The translations under genes were made by a program, and so were the position numbers. The notes under the pieces were generated by a model. That model made no database searches. It saw only the letters and a program-made list of their open reading frames with translations, and was not told the DNA's origin. From contig NZ_JAHTBL010000001.1 in assembly GCF_020177595.1 (NCBI RefSeq), positions 186,001 to 250,000 on the forward strand: a DNA stretch of 64,000 nucleotides, given 5' to 3'. Of this stretch, positions 46,981-56,169 are shown in pieces (the stretch's first letter is position 1; every line of letters begins with the position of its first letter). This stretch comes from Cognatishimia sp. MH4019. Lineage in GTDB: Bacteria; Pseudomonadota; Alphaproteobacteria; Rhodobacterales; Rhodobacteraceae.

Positions 46981-47839
46981 AACGCTCGGCAATGACCTTT
47001 ACGATGGCCGCGGCAATCTGAGAGACCGCTGCATTACGCGTGTCCCAATCAGCAGGTGTATCCGACACGAAAATGGCGATCAGATAAGGCGCGTCCTCGG
47101 GCTTTTGCACCATCGCAATCAGATTGCGCGTGTGATCCCGCCCGCCGCCGGATTTGTCCCAGATGCCCCAGTCCTCGGGCGCATGGGCGCGGATGAACTG
47201 ACCCGTCACACTGCCACGGCTCAGCCAATCGGCCAATTGCGCTTGCGACGTGTCACTCAGCGCGTCGCCCAGCAACAAAGCCTGCCAACTGGTCAGCATG
47301 CCCGTGGGCGTCGACGTGTCACGCGGATCGCCCGGCGCAAACACGTTCACCTCAGGCTCCAACCGGTCCAGCCGCGTGTCCGGGTCGCCGATCTGTCGCA
47401 GGAAATCGGTGACCTCTTGCGGGCCGCCCAACCGTCCGGTCAAGAGATTGGCGGCGGCATTGTCGCTCATATCGACCGTTGCAAGGCACAGTTCTGCCAG
47501 CGTGAGCGCGCTGCCGACATTCTTCTCCACCACCGGGGCATAAGGAACCAGATCGCTTTCGCGGATGGCGATAGCCTCGTCCAGCGAAAGCAAGCCCTCA
47601 TCGACCCGGTTCAGGATCGTCCCGCACAGCAACGTCTTGAACGTGCTGGCCATCAGAAACCGCTCGCCCTCGCGATGCGCCCATTGCCAATCAGACCCGG
47701 TATCAAGCACCAGAACGCCAATCCGAGCATCCAGATTGGCCTCCAACGCCTCGATATCAGCGGCCAGAGCGTCTTCAAGCGCCTGCGCTGCCAAGGGCAA
47801 CGCCAATGTCAGGGAGACGCCGAGCAAAGCGGCCTTCAT
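46979..47839 (-). CDS. Class A beta-lactamase
   Basis: A 286-residue serine beta-lactamase with signal peptide (KAALLGVSLTLALPLAAQA). The class A motifs are all present: Ser65-x-x-Lys68 (STFK), SDN at 125-127, Glu161 and Asn165 (EPEVN, the Omega-loop E-x-x-x-N) and Lys229-Ser-Gly (KSG). Exported to the periplasm, it hydrolyses penicillins and perhaps cephalosporins; spectrum cannot be read from sequence. No ampR-type regulator is adjacent. Its composition matches the chromosome and no mobile element is near, so it looks like an intrinsic gene. The start at 47839 is chosen for the signal peptide. Confidence 0.92.
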   Translation of the reverse strand: MKAALLGVSLTLALPLAAQALEDALAADIEALEANLDARIGVLVLDTGSDWQWAHREGERFLMASTFKTLLCGTILNRVDEGLLSLDEAIAIRESDLVPYAPVVEKNVGSALTLAELCLATVDMSDNAAANLLTGRLGGPQEVTDFLRQIGDPDTRLDRLEPEVNVFAPGDPRDTSTPTGMLTSWQALLLGDALSDTSQAQLADWLSRGSVTGQFIRAHAPEDWGIWDKSGGGRDHTRNLIAMVQKPEDAPYLIAIFVSDTPADWDTRNAAVSQIAAAIVKVIAER

Positions 47840-48020
47840 CTGTGCTGCGATTGTGGGAAAGCTCGTAAAAAACCACGATTTACCAATAGGTTTGCACTGT
47901 ATCATCTGTTTTGCCTCGTCGCGTTAATATGCAAATCGTAGGGTCCTCGTGACAGGCCCGGACGGCGAGCGAAAGCTGTGGTTTACAACGAAAAAGCCAA
48001 TCGGCGGGTTTTCACCAAGC

Positions 48021-48668
48021 TTAGGGTCGGTCGGTCAGGCGTTTGCCCGGCTCATCGGTAAAAAGCTCAGGCAGAACACGCAGATCGGTGATCTGGTCGA
48101 GGCGCAGATCGGTGAAAGCAGCGTCGGTTTCTGACCACGCGATGCAGGTCCACACACGGCCCCAGTAATCCAGCTTGAGCGGGCGCAGGATGTGCCGCAC
48201 ACCGTCAATCTCAACCGCCACTTTCTGGCGCGCGCGGATTGCGGCACGCAGGCTGGGCATATGCTGAAATCCAAGGGCGGCATCCGCAAACGGGTAGGCG
48301 GCCACGCCCCAGCCCACGGGCGCGGTCTCGCGATCTTCGGGCAGCACTGCATCCACCTTGGCAGACAACGACCGCGCGGCCTCTTTCAGCGCATCATCTC
48401 CTGCATCCGCGATGACCGACAGGCCCAGATGCAGCGCCTCCAGCTCGTCCGTGGTCAGGTTCAGCGGGGGCAGGGTCACCTGCGCCGTCACCCAATACCC
48501 GATCCCGCGCGCCCCTGCGATCGGCACCCCAGCAGAGGCTAAACGCTCCATATCGCGGTAGATCGTGCGTTGGGACACGCCTGTCGCAGCGGCCAGATCA
48601 GCCGCCTTGTGGAGCGCACCATCGCGCAGGATCTGGATCAACTGGGTGAGACGGTCAGCACGGGACAT
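48021..48668 (-). CDS. YafY-type transcriptional regulator, HTH plus WYL domain
   Basis: A 215-residue regulator. The N-terminal DeoR-like helix-turn-helix is at about residues 5-50 (RLTQLIQILRDGALHKAADL; ATGVSQRTIYRDMERLASAG). The WYL-type ligand domain follows, with ALHLGLSVIADAGD and RHILRPLKLDYWGRVW where the WYL motif is degenerate. The ATG at 48668 is correct; the frame continues upstream only as antisense to tatA. A cluster of TGACA half-sites lies 13 to 46 bases upstream, consistent with autoregulation. The targets are unknown; neighbours are the beta-lactamase and tatA. Confidence 0.87.
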   Translation of the reverse strand: MSRADRLTQLIQILRDGALHKAADLAAATGVSQRTIYRDMERLASAGVPIAGARGIGYWVTAQVTLPPLNLTTDELEALHLGLSVIADAGDDALKEAARSLSAKVDAVLPEDRETAPVGWGVAAYPFADAALGFQHMPSLRAAIRARQKVAVEIDGVRHILRPLKLDYWGRVWTCIAWSETDAAFTDLRLDQITDLRVLPELFTDEPGKRLTDRP

Positions 48669-48680
48669 GGGTCGACATAC

Positions 48681-48714
48681 TGACAGATTTTCGACAACTG
48701 ACAAGTTTTTGTCA
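48681..48714. promoter_or_regulatory. Operator candidate for the WYL regulator
   Basis: ACTGACA occurs at 48679 and 48697, 18 bases apart, and the second forms a perfect palindrome TGACAA-gttt-TTGTCA (48699-48714). The sites lie between the start codon of the WYL gene and its probable -35 (GTGACA on the minus strand). The arrangement suits repression of its own promoter. Confidence 0.5.
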
Positions 48715-48837
48715 CGAAGGGTTCGAATCCTTCTTGAATTGCCACTTTTGCCGCGGTTTTCCCTCTTTTGATCGGTCAAAGGCCTGTCTAGTGTCCCTTC
48801 AAGACAGATATCCCCCGCAGTTCTTCGGAGAGAAAAC

Positions 48838-49053
48838 ATGCTGAATAATATTGGCCCCATGGGCTTCCTTCTGATCGCCGTTGTCGTCCTCGTTCTTTTC
48901 GGGCGCGGCAAGGTGTCCAGCCTGATGGGTGAGGTCGGTAAAGGCATCACCGCGTTCAAAAAGGGCGTGAATGACGGCGCCAACGAGTTGGAAGAAGAAA
49001 AGGCCGCCGAGGCCAAGGACGTCACCCCTGAGGCCGAAAAAGACAAAGCCTGA
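48838..49053 (+). CDS. tatA: Sec-independent (twin-arginine) translocase subunit TatA
   Basis: A 71-residue protein of the Tat pore: N-terminal membrane helix ([18 protein letters not shown]) with the hinge [17 protein letters not shown], an amphipathic helix, and an acidic tail. The phenylalanine-glycine hinge is the family hallmark. GGAGA is upstream of the ATG. It is first in the tatABC operon with a DUF815 gene behind. Confidence 0.95.
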   Translation: MLNNIGPMGFLLIAVVVLVLFGRGKVSSLMGEVGKGITAFKKGVNDGANELEEEKAAEAKDVTPEAEKDKA

Positions 49054-49082
49054 AGCGCGGCTCAAGCGTCGGAGGCGTAACT

Positions 49083-49547
49083 ATGTTTGGATTGGGCTGG
49101 GGCGAGATGGTCGTCGTGGGGCTTGTGGCGTTGATCGTCGTGGGTCCCAAAGAGTTGCCGGTGATGTTTCGCACCGTGGGTCGCTTTGCGGGCAAAGCGC
49201 GCGGCATGGCCCGCGAGTTCTCTCGCGCGATGGAAGACGCCGCCGATGAGGCGGGCGTCAAGGATATCGCAGGCGATCTGAAAAACATGAGCAACCCCAA
49301 GAAATACGGGCTCGACAAGGTCAAAGAGGCGACAGATTTCGCCAAATGGGAACCGTCGGAGCCGACCAAGCTGCGCGAAGGCTCCGAGACGGCGAAGCTG
49401 GCCGAAGAACGCGCCGAGGCGGCCAAGAAAATCCACGAGGTCTCTGCCCGCAAAGCCCAGGAACGGCTGGATCGTGAGGCCGCCGCCAAAGCGGCAGAGG
49501 CTGCACCGGACACGCCAGAGCCCGCCCCCAAGGATGCAAAAGCATGA
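49083..49547 (+). CDS. tatB: Sec-independent translocase subunit TatB
   Basis: A 154-residue protein with one membrane helix starting [20 protein letters not shown], the conserved Gly-Pro (VVGPKELP) and amphipathic helix [20 protein letters not shown], then a long Lys/Glu/Ala-rich cytoplasmic tail ending in Pro/Ala. TatB forms the substrate receptor with TatC. It overlaps tatC by four bases (ATGA). Confidence 0.95.
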   Translation: MFGLGWGEMVVVGLVALIVVGPKELPVMFRTVGRFAGKARGMAREFSRAMEDAADEAGVKDIAGDLKNMSNPKKYGLDKVKEATDFAKWEPSEPTKLREGSETAKLAEERAEAAKKIHEVSARKAQERLDREAAAKAAEAAPDTPEPAPKDAKA

Positions 49548-50437
49548 GCGACACCGAGCAGATTGACGACAGTCAGGCCCCGCTGATCGAGCACCTGACC
49601 GAGCTGCGCACGCGGCTCATTCGCTCTGTTCTGGCCTTTGTGGTTGCCATGGTGGCCTGTTTCACCGTGGCCGAACCGATCCTGAATTTCCTGGCCGAAC
49701 CCATCGCAGACATCCTGCGCGGACGCGGCGAAGACCCCCGCCTGATCTTCACAGCCCCACAGGAAAAATTCTTCGTATTGATCCGCATCTCCGTGATCGC
49801 GGGCTTCGCGCTCAGCTTTCCCGTGATTGCGCATCAGCTTTGGCGGTTCGTGGCCCCCGGCCTCTATAAATCTGAAAAGAGCGCGTTTCTGCCCTTCATC
49901 ATCGCCTCGCCGTTGCTGTTCCTGATGGGTGCGTCCTTCGCGCACTACGTTGTGACACCGCTGGCGATGAACTTCTTCATCGGCTTTTCCGACGCGATCC
50001 CCGCGCTGACCGCTTTGGTCACCGGCGAGACCGTCGTGCCAAGCGCGGAAAGTCAGGAGCTGTCGACGGTCTTCCTCGGCTCCGTGCGCGAGTCGCTGGA
50101 CGTCTCACTCAAGTTCATCTTTGCCTTCGGGCTGTGCTTCCAATTGCCCGTCTTGCTGACCCTGATGGGCAAGGCCGGGCTGGTTTCATCGCGCGGTCTG
50201 CGCGAGGTGCGCAAATATGCCGTCGTCGGCATTTTGGTGCTCGCCGCGTTGGTGACCCCGCCTGATGTCGTCACGCAGATCATCCTGTTCGTCGTGGTCT
50301 ACGGCCTCTATGAGGTTTCGATCTGGCTTGTCCAAGGCGTTGAGAAGAAACGCAAAAAGCAGATGCAGGAAGAAGGCCTCTGGGACGAAGAGCTGTATGG
50401 CGACGGCGATCTCGACGAAGACGAGGCCGCCAAGTGA
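49544..50437 (+). CDS. tatC: Sec-independent translocase subunit TatC
   Basis: The polytopic receptor of Tat signal peptides, 297 residues with six helices. The signature [19 protein letters not shown] at the N-terminus and the loop [15 protein letters not shown] are typical; [11 protein letters not shown]-type ([18 protein letters not shown]) follows. The C-terminus has an acidic tail ([16 protein letters not shown]), longer than in E. coli. It overlaps the DUF815 gene by four bases. Confidence 0.96.
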   Translation: MSDTEQIDDSQAPLIEHLTELRTRLIRSVLAFVVAMVACFTVAEPILNFLAEPIADILRGRGEDPRLIFTAPQEKFFVLIRISVIAGFALSFPVIAHQLWRFVAPGLYKSEKSAFLPFIIASPLLFLMGASFAHYVVTPLAMNFFIGFSDAIPALTALVTGETVVPSAESQELSTVFLGSVRESLDVSLKFIFAFGLCFQLPVLLTLMGKAGLVSSRGLREVRKYAVVGILVLAALVTPPDVVTQIILFVVVYGLYEVSIWLVQGVEKKRKKQMQEEGLWDEELYGDGDLDEDEAAK

Positions 50438-51276
50438 GCAAAACCCTCAAGCGGATCGCCGCTGCGCTGGACCGGATGAGCCCGCCCCCCGCAGGCGCGC
50501 CGGATTTCGACGCCGCCGGCGCCTTCGTCTGGCACACCAACCCCGACGGCCTGACCCCGGTGCCAAAGGTCAACCGCATCGCCCTTGATCTGCTGATCGG
50601 CGTCGACCGCTCCCGCGAGACATTGCTGGAGAACACCCGCCAGTTTGCGCGCGGTCTGCCCGCCAACAACGCGCTCCTCTGGGGCGCGCGCGGGATGGGC
50701 AAATCCTCTCTCGTCAAAGCTGTGCACGGCGCGGTGAATGCTGAAGGCCTGCCGCTCAAAGTGGTCGAACTTCAGCGCGAAGACCTGCCCAGCATCTCGC
50801 GTTTGCTTACGCATCTACGCGCCTCCGATCACCGCTTCCTGCTCTTCTGCGATGACCTCAGCTTTTCTCATGACGACCAGCACTACAAATCCCTGAAAGC
50901 CGTTTTGGATGGTGGCATCGAAGGCCGCCCCGAAAACGTGCTGTTCTACGCCACCTCCAACCGCCGCCACCTGATGCCCCGCGATATGATCGAGAACGAG
51001 CGCGGCTCGGCGATCAATCCGTCCGAGGCGGTTGAAGAAAAGGTCTCTCTTTCCGACCGTTTCGGGCTGTGGCTGGGCTTTCATGCCTGCAGCCAGGACG
51101 AGTATCTGGCGATGATCCGCGGCTATTGCGACGCCCACGGTGTCGAGATTGAGGACGACGTCTTGCGTGCCGAGGCCGTCGAATGGCAAGCAACGCGCGG
51201 CGCGCGCTCAGGCCGTGTCGCGTGGCAGTATTTCACTGATCTGGCCGGCCGTCGCGGTGTGAAGGTCGCGGGATAG
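50434..51276 (+). CDS. DUF815 family P-loop ATPase
   Basis: A 280-residue AAA-like ATPase starting at GTG. Walker A is LLWGARGMGKSSLVKAVH, the Walker B-like segment is FLLFCDDLSFSHDD, and ATSNRRHLMPRDM resembles a sensor 1 region. DUF815 proteins are widespread in Alphaproteobacteria and are uncharacterised. It overlaps tatC, so it is expressed with the Tat machinery. A role in handling or quality control of Tat substrates is possible but not shown. It is followed by a weak hairpin and then the convergent mannosidase operon. Confidence 0.85.
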   Translation: MSKTLKRIAAALDRMSPPPAGAPDFDAAGAFVWHTNPDGLTPVPKVNRIALDLLIGVDRSRETLLENTRQFARGLPANNALLWGARGMGKSSLVKAVHGAVNAEGLPLKVVELQREDLPSISRLLTHLRASDHRFLLFCDDLSFSHDDQHYKSLKAVLDGGIEGRPENVLFYATSNRRHLMPRDMIENERGSAINPSEAVEEKVSLSDRFGLWLGFHACSQDEYLAMIRGYCDAHGVEIEDDVLRAEAVEWQATRGARSGRVAWQYFTDLAGRRGVKVAG

Positions 51277-51281
51277 AGGGC

Positions 51282-51299
51282 GGCGTTACGCCTGTTTTT
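51282..51299 (+). terminator. Weak terminator candidate after the tat-DUF815 operon
   Basis: A short GGCG-TTA-CGCC hairpin followed by five T. The stem is only four pairs, so efficiency would be low; no better signal was found in the 106-base convergent gap. Confidence 0.35.
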
Positions 51300-51382
51300 C
51301 CGAACACGTTACCTGAGGTTTCAGCCCTGACTGCCCAACGCACTGTAAGCAAATCCACGGGTTTTCGTGTCTTCACCAGATC

Positions 51383-54300
51383 TCACGCACGCGAAAATTT
51401 CACGGTCTTGATCTCAAAAGGCTTGAGCGTCACAGCGACCCTGTTCTGATCGAGCGCCAAAGGCGCGATCGGGTCCTCGAAAATCGTTGCCACATGGGCC
51501 GCCTTGCAGCCAAAACCCAAGGTAAGCTCGGTGGTCGTCGCAACGCCATGCGCTTCGAACATGCGCAGGACGATGTCACCGTCGGCATTTGCGGGCTTGA
51601 TCGTTTCGATGATGACATTGCGCGCGCTTGAGGCTGCAACCGGTTTGGACGCGGCCATATCCGAGGCAGACGTCTCCAGCACCCTGAGCGGGGCGTTCAG
51701 ATCATATGCCTCGTGATCAAGCTGTTCCGGCTGATCGGCATCGAACGGCAATAAGGCATAGGTGAACCGGTGGCCCCCTTGGTCTGCATTCGGGTCGGGG
51801 GCGGTTGCCGATTTGATGAGCGTGATACGGATACGCCCGCCAAGCACATCATAGCCGTATTTGCAGTCATTCAGAACCGCGACGCCAAGGTTTTTGTCCG
51901 TCAAACACGCCCATTTCTGGGCCGGTACTTCAAAGCGCGCTGCGTCGAAATCAGTGTCGCGACGCGTGCTGCGCGACACGCGGCCCCATTGCGTATCATA
52001 ACTCGCAGTGTCGCTGACGAGTGTTGTCGAGAACGCGGCTTTCAGCAGCGTGTGCTGCTCGTGCCAGTCCACATCCGTGACAAAATCCAGCCGTGCGGAA
52101 TGCGCGCGCAGTTGGATGCTTTGGCGGATTTCGCTGTGCCGCCAACGCGTGACAAAGTGGATGGTTGCCCGTAACGGTCCTGTTTCGACAATCTCAGCTA
52201 TGGTGTCACCGGTGACCAGCGCGCAATGCTCTTCATAGCTTGGGTCAATGTCCCAGGCGTCCCAGCAAATCGGACGATCTTCAAATGCCAGCAGTTGGTT
52301 TCCAAGACTGCCATCTGCAAGAACGCTCCGCTCGCCCCGCTTGTCGAAAACCTCTGAAACAGTGCCATCGGGTGTCAGCACGACCCGCAGCAACGGGTTT
52401 TCCAGGATAAACCGCGCACCGTCCTTGCGGGCGGTGACCTCACCTTTTGGCATGACAGCCGCAGAGATTGGCACAACGCAATAGCCCGGCAAGTCATCGA
52501 AGAAGGCAAGTGTGCCCTCTGCCGTGGTCTGCCCCTTCACCGCCGTATTGTCACCAAACAGTGCCAGCCGTGGGCCTGTCGTTGGCGCCGTGTTCACCGC
52601 GCGCGGCTCAGGCCCGGCCAGCGCTTTGGCCGCCGTGCTTGCGGCATCCTCGACCAAAGCTCTGATGTTGGCAAAATCACCGCGCGTGTCGTCAAACACC
52701 TGTCCGATTGATGTGCCGGTGATGATGTCATGGAACTGGTTAAGGCATAGCAGCTGCCACGCCTCCGTCAGGTCCGGGTTCTGCCCTGCCATCACGGCCA
52801 TCGCTTCGGCCTCGTGCAGCGCCCACTCCGCCTTGCGGTTCGCGCGTTTGATCCAGCCTTGAGATGTGTAGGTGCCGCGATGACCCTCCATGTAATGCTC
52901 ACCCTGCCAAACGGGCAGATCAGGAGTGTCCTTGATGGCGTCAAACATGTCGCGCACGTTGCTGTATTTGAACTGCGGCATGCCGGGCATGCTTTTGAAG
53001 GCTTGCGCCTTGGCAAGAAGGTCCTCGGTGGGGCCGCCGCCGCCATCGCCGTAACCAAAGCAAATCGGCAGATCGCGCACCGACTGGGGCGAGGTGCATC
53101 TGGTGACCGTGCCCAGAACCTCTGGCGCGGTCAGGTCACTTTTGTAGTTGGTTGGAAAAGGCAGATACTGCACGTCGCGCGGTGTGCTCAGCACATGAGC
53201 CAGCACACGCGACCCGTCCAGCCCCTCCCAGTGATGCGTTGAGGAGGCGATCTGATTAAGCTGGTTCCAGTTCAGCTTGTTCGTGACGAACCAATCAAGC
53301 CCGGCAAGCTGCATCAGCTGCGGGATTTGTGCGGGAAAACCGAACGTGTCGGGGAGCCAGAGGACAGGCGTCTCCACCGCCCCAAACGTATCGCTGAAAT
53401 AACCGCGCCCCAATGTGAGCTGCCGGATCAGCGATTCTGCACCGATGACATTCAGGTCAGGCTCAACCCACATGCCGCCCATGACCTCCCAGCGGCCTTC
53501 GGCAACGCGCTCTTTGATCTTGTCGAAAAGGGCAGGGTAGTCCTTTGCGGTGTAGGCATAAAGCTGGGGTTGCGAATGCGAGAACTGGAAATCGGGATCG
53601 TCCTCCATCAAACGCAGCACATTCGTATAGGTCCGCGCGTTCTTCAGCCTGATCTGATCGACCGTCCAAAGATAGGCGATATCCATATGCGCATGGCCGA
53701 TGCCGTGCAGGGTGATGTCCAGCGGGTCCCCGGCCGAGGGCAGTTCAGCCTTCAGGAGCGACAAAGCTTCGGGGGCGGTGCTGTAAAGCGCATCACCGAT
53801 GGGATCACGCGTGTCGAGCAGGCGCAGCGCATGATCCAATATGTCCAGAACGGCCGCGCCTGTCGCGTTGTCGAGCGTTGTGGCCGTGTCCAATACGGTC
53901 TGCGCAAGTTGCACCAGCTCCAGCAATACCGGGTCGCGTTCGACCAAAGCCGGCACCCCCATGAACAGCTTGGATTTGGAGTTCGGCTCAGGGGGCCAAC
54001 CGGCCAGCCCGGTCCAGCCGTGCAGTGACAGCACATGCGGCGCACCATCAGCGACATCAGGATCAAGGCGGATCGTGTGGTGATAGCGATCCGCCGAGCC
54101 GATGGGGATGCGGTCAACATGCACCATCGCTTCGGGATGATTGAACACATCGCCCAGAAGACCCAACGGCAAATGAAGCGCGAGGTTTGTCGCGTCCCAA
54201 CCGTCCGGCACTTGAAAAGTCGATTTCATGACGAAATTCAGATCAGCATGACCCCAATAGCTTTCATGGGGGATTTCATCCCATAGTGTCGGATCGCCGC

Positions 54301-54442
54301 AAATGGGCGCATCCAGCATCGGTTCCAGCAAGGGAAGGATGCGAAAATGCGGCAAGATGGATCGGCGCCGATGCACATAAGGCGCGATCAGCTTAAGCCG
54401 CGCGCCCAGCTTTTCGGGGGTGAAGGGCCATTGGCGTTTCAT
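51383..54442 (-). CDS. Alpha-mannosidase, glycoside hydrolase family 38
   Basis: A 1019-residue cytoplasmic enzyme without signal peptide. The GH38 core starts near residue 247 with LHGIGHAHMDIAYLWTVDQI: His252 and Asp254 are zinc ligands. The nucleophile is Asp365 in LWLPDTFGFP. RWEVMGGMWVEPDLNVIG and FHDIITGTSIGQVFDDT (mid domain) are further conserved parts, and the C-terminal beta domains follow. The first 245 residues are an extra N-terminal region seen in Mn- or Co-dependent bacterial and fungal vacuolar forms. Family members release mannose from alpha-linked glycans or glycerate mannosides. It is the last gene of a transport operon and overlaps the ATPase by four bases. Confidence 0.93.
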   Translation of the reverse strand: MKRQWPFTPEKLGARLKLIAPYVHRRRSILPHFRILPLLEPMLDAPICGDPTLWDEIPHESYWGHADLNFVMKSTFQVPDGWDATNLALHLPLGLLGDVFNHPEAMVHVDRIPIGSADRYHHTIRLDPDVADGAPHVLSLHGWTGLAGWPPEPNSKSKLFMGVPALVERDPVLLELVQLAQTVLDTATTLDNATGAAVLDILDHALRLLDTRDPIGDALYSTAPEALSLLKAELPSAGDPLDITLHGIGHAHMDIAYLWTVDQIRLKNARTYTNVLRLMEDDPDFQFSHSQPQLYAYTAKDYPALFDKIKERVAEGRWEVMGGMWVEPDLNVIGAESLIRQLTLGRGYFSDTFGAVETPVLWLPDTFGFPAQIPQLMQLAGLDWFVTNKLNWNQLNQIASSTHHWEGLDGSRVLAHVLSTPRDVQYLPFPTNYKSDLTAPEVLGTVTRCTSPQSVRDLPICFGYGDGGGGPTEDLLAKAQAFKSMPGMPQFKYSNVRDMFDAIKDTPDLPVWQGEHYMEGHRGTYTSQGWIKRANRKAEWALHEAEAMAVMAGQNPDLTEAWQLLCLNQFHDIITGTSIGQVFDDTRGDFANIRALVEDAASTAAKALAGPEPRAVNTAPTTGPRLALFGDNTAVKGQTTAEGTLAFFDDLPGYCVVPISAAVMPKGEVTARKDGARFILENPLLRVVLTPDGTVSEVFDKRGERSVLADGSLGNQLLAFEDRPICWDAWDIDPSYEEHCALVTGDTIAEIVETGPLRATIHFVTRWRHSEIRQSIQLRAHSARLDFVTDVDWHEQHTLLKAAFSTTLVSDTASYDTQWGRVSRSTRRDTDFDAARFEVPAQKWACLTDKNLGVAVLNDCKYGYDVLGGRIRITLIKSATAPDPNADQGGHRFTYALLPFDADQPEQLDHEAYDLNAPLRVLETSASDMAASKPVAASSARNVIIETIKPANADGDIVLRMFEAHGVATTTELTLGFGCKAAHVATIFEDPIAPLALDQNRVAVTLKPFEIKTVKFSRA

Positions 54443-56169
54443 GCTTCCTGCAAATCAAAACCCGGGACGATGCCACGATAGATGGAGCGCGCTTTCGCGG
54501 CTTCGGCCTCCAGCTTGACCGGGTCCCAGTCTTGCCGTCCGTCCCCCCAGCTTCGATGCAGGTCAGGCCATGGGATGCTGTCGATCAGCAACTTGGTATA
54601 GGGGTGCTGTGGTGCGCCGATGACCTCTTTCGGTGGCCCCGCCTCGACCACATGGCCTTTGAACAGGACCATGACGTAGTCGCTGACGTGATAGGCCGTT
54701 GCCAGGTCATGGGTGATGTAGAGGATCGAGATACCGTATTTGTCTTTCAGATCGTAGATGTTCGACAGGATCGACGCCCGCAGGGAGGCATCAACCATCG
54801 AAACGGGCTCATCCGCGATCAGCAATTTGGGGCTGAGCATCAGCGCACGCGCAACGATAAGGCGCTGGCGCTGCCCACCAGAGAGCTGGTGAGGATAGCG
54901 GTTGAGGACCAGATCGGGATCTAGCCCGACAGCATCGCAGGCCTCTTCCATGGCGGTCTGGGTATGAGCGTCGGATTTGGCCAGCCCGAACTGCTTGAAC
55001 GGAAATTTCAGCGCGTGATTGACCCGGTAGAACGGGTTGAAACACGCGTAGGGGTCTTGGAAAACGGCCTGCACATTCTTGCGGAAATCGAGCGATTGTG
55101 CCGCAGACATTCTTGCCACGTCCTGCCCTTCAAACAGCACGCGCCCTTCACTGGGCGGATTAAAACCCAGCATGATCGACCCCATGGTCGATTTGCCAGA
55201 CCCCGATTGTCCGACGATGGAAATGATCTGCGGTGTGTCGCCTTGCAGGGTAAACGACATCGGATGCAGGGCTGTCACCGCGCCGTAGTTTTTCCGCACG
55301 TCCTCAAAGCGCAGCAACGGCTCGGCACTTGCGCGTTCAGGGGCCTTGGCACGGGCATCGGGGTTAAGGAAACTCTCGCCCCCAACCAACGGAACCGAGG
55401 AGATTAAGTCGCGCGTATAGGGGTGCTTTGGCGCCTCTAGAATTTGTTGCACCGTGCCGTGCTCGACCAGTTCGCCGTCTTTCAAAACGGCCAATTCATC
55501 CACGGTCTGTGCCATCAGCCCCATGTCATGGCCGATCAGCATCAGACCGGAGCCAATCTCGGATTGGATCGCCTTGAGCGTTTGCATCACCTGCCGCTGG
55601 GTGACCACATCCAGCGCCGATGTCGGTTCGTCCGCGATGATCAGTTCGGGGTTCAAGATGATCCCCATCGCGATACAGACCCGCTGTTTCATGCCGCCTG
55701 ACAGCTCGTGCGGATAAAGATCGGCGGTATGCTGGGGCAGGCCGACGCTTTCCAGCGCGGCATCCGAACGGCGTTTAAGCTCGGCGCGGTCCAGTTTGCC
55801 CTCATGGGCGATGATACCGTCCCACATCTGCGGCTCGACACGCATCACCGGGTTCAGCGAATTCATAGCCCCCTGCGGGATGTAGGCCACGCGGCTCAGG
55901 CGTGTGCGGCGCATCTGGTCTTCGTCAAGATCCAGCACATTGGTGCCGCCCAGATCAATCGTGCCACCAGCAACGCGCCCGGGTTCCGCCAGCATTTGCA
56001 TCACCGCCAGCGCGGTCGTCGTCTTTCCGGAGCCGCTTTCGCCGATAAAACCAACGCGTCGGCCTTTGTGGATATCGAGCGACAGCGCTTTGACCGCCTG
56101 CACCACGCCTTGCGGGGTCGGAAACTCGATCGACAGGTCTTTCAGGGTGAGGACGGGTTTCTCTGTCAT
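54439..56169 (-). CDS. ABC transporter ATP-binding protein, two fused ATPase domains (Opp/Dpp type)
   Basis: A 576-residue protein joining the two ATPases that are separate (DppD, DppF) in many systems. Domain 1 (about 1-270): Walker A GESGSGKTT, signature LSGGMKQRV, Walker B LIIADEPTSALD. Domain 2 (about 290-576): GQSGSGKST, LSGGQRQRL, LLIADEPVSMVD. Both carry the oligopeptide-family C-terminal piece (HPYTRDLISSVP and HPYTKLLIDSIPWPD). It energises the two permeases at 56166 and 57100 and overlaps the neighbouring genes on both sides. Confidence 0.93.
   Translation of the reverse strand: MTEKPVLTLKDLSIEFPTPQGVVQAVKALSLDIHKGRRVGFIGESGSGKTTTALAVMQMLAEPGRVAGGTIDLGGTNVLDLDEDQMRRTRLSRVAYIPQGAMNSLNPVMRVEPQMWDGIIAHEGKLDRAELKRRSDAALESVGLPQHTADLYPHELSGGMKQRVCIAMGIILNPELIIADEPTSALDVVTQRQVMQTLKAIQSEIGSGLMLIGHDMGLMAQTVDELAVLKDGELVEHGTVQQILEAPKHPYTRDLISSVPLVGGESFLNPDARAKAPERASAEPLLRFEDVRKNYGAVTALHPMSFTLQGDTPQIISIVGQSGSGKSTMGSIMLGFNPPSEGRVLFEGQDVARMSAAQSLDFRKNVQAVFQDPYACFNPFYRVNHALKFPFKQFGLAKSDAHTQTAMEEACDAVGLDPDLVLNRYPHQLSGGQRQRLIVARALMLSPKLLIADEPVSMVDASLRASILSNIYDLKDKYGISILYITHDLATAYHVSDYVMVLFKGHVVEAGPPKEVIGAPQHPYTKLLIDSIPWPDLHRSWGDGRQDWDPVKLEAEAAKARSIYRGIVPGFDLQEA

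Noticed and set aside
48669-49046. N-terminal extension of the WYL regulator
   Set aside because: The extra 126 codons are antisense to tatA; the helix-turn-helix begins properly at 48668.
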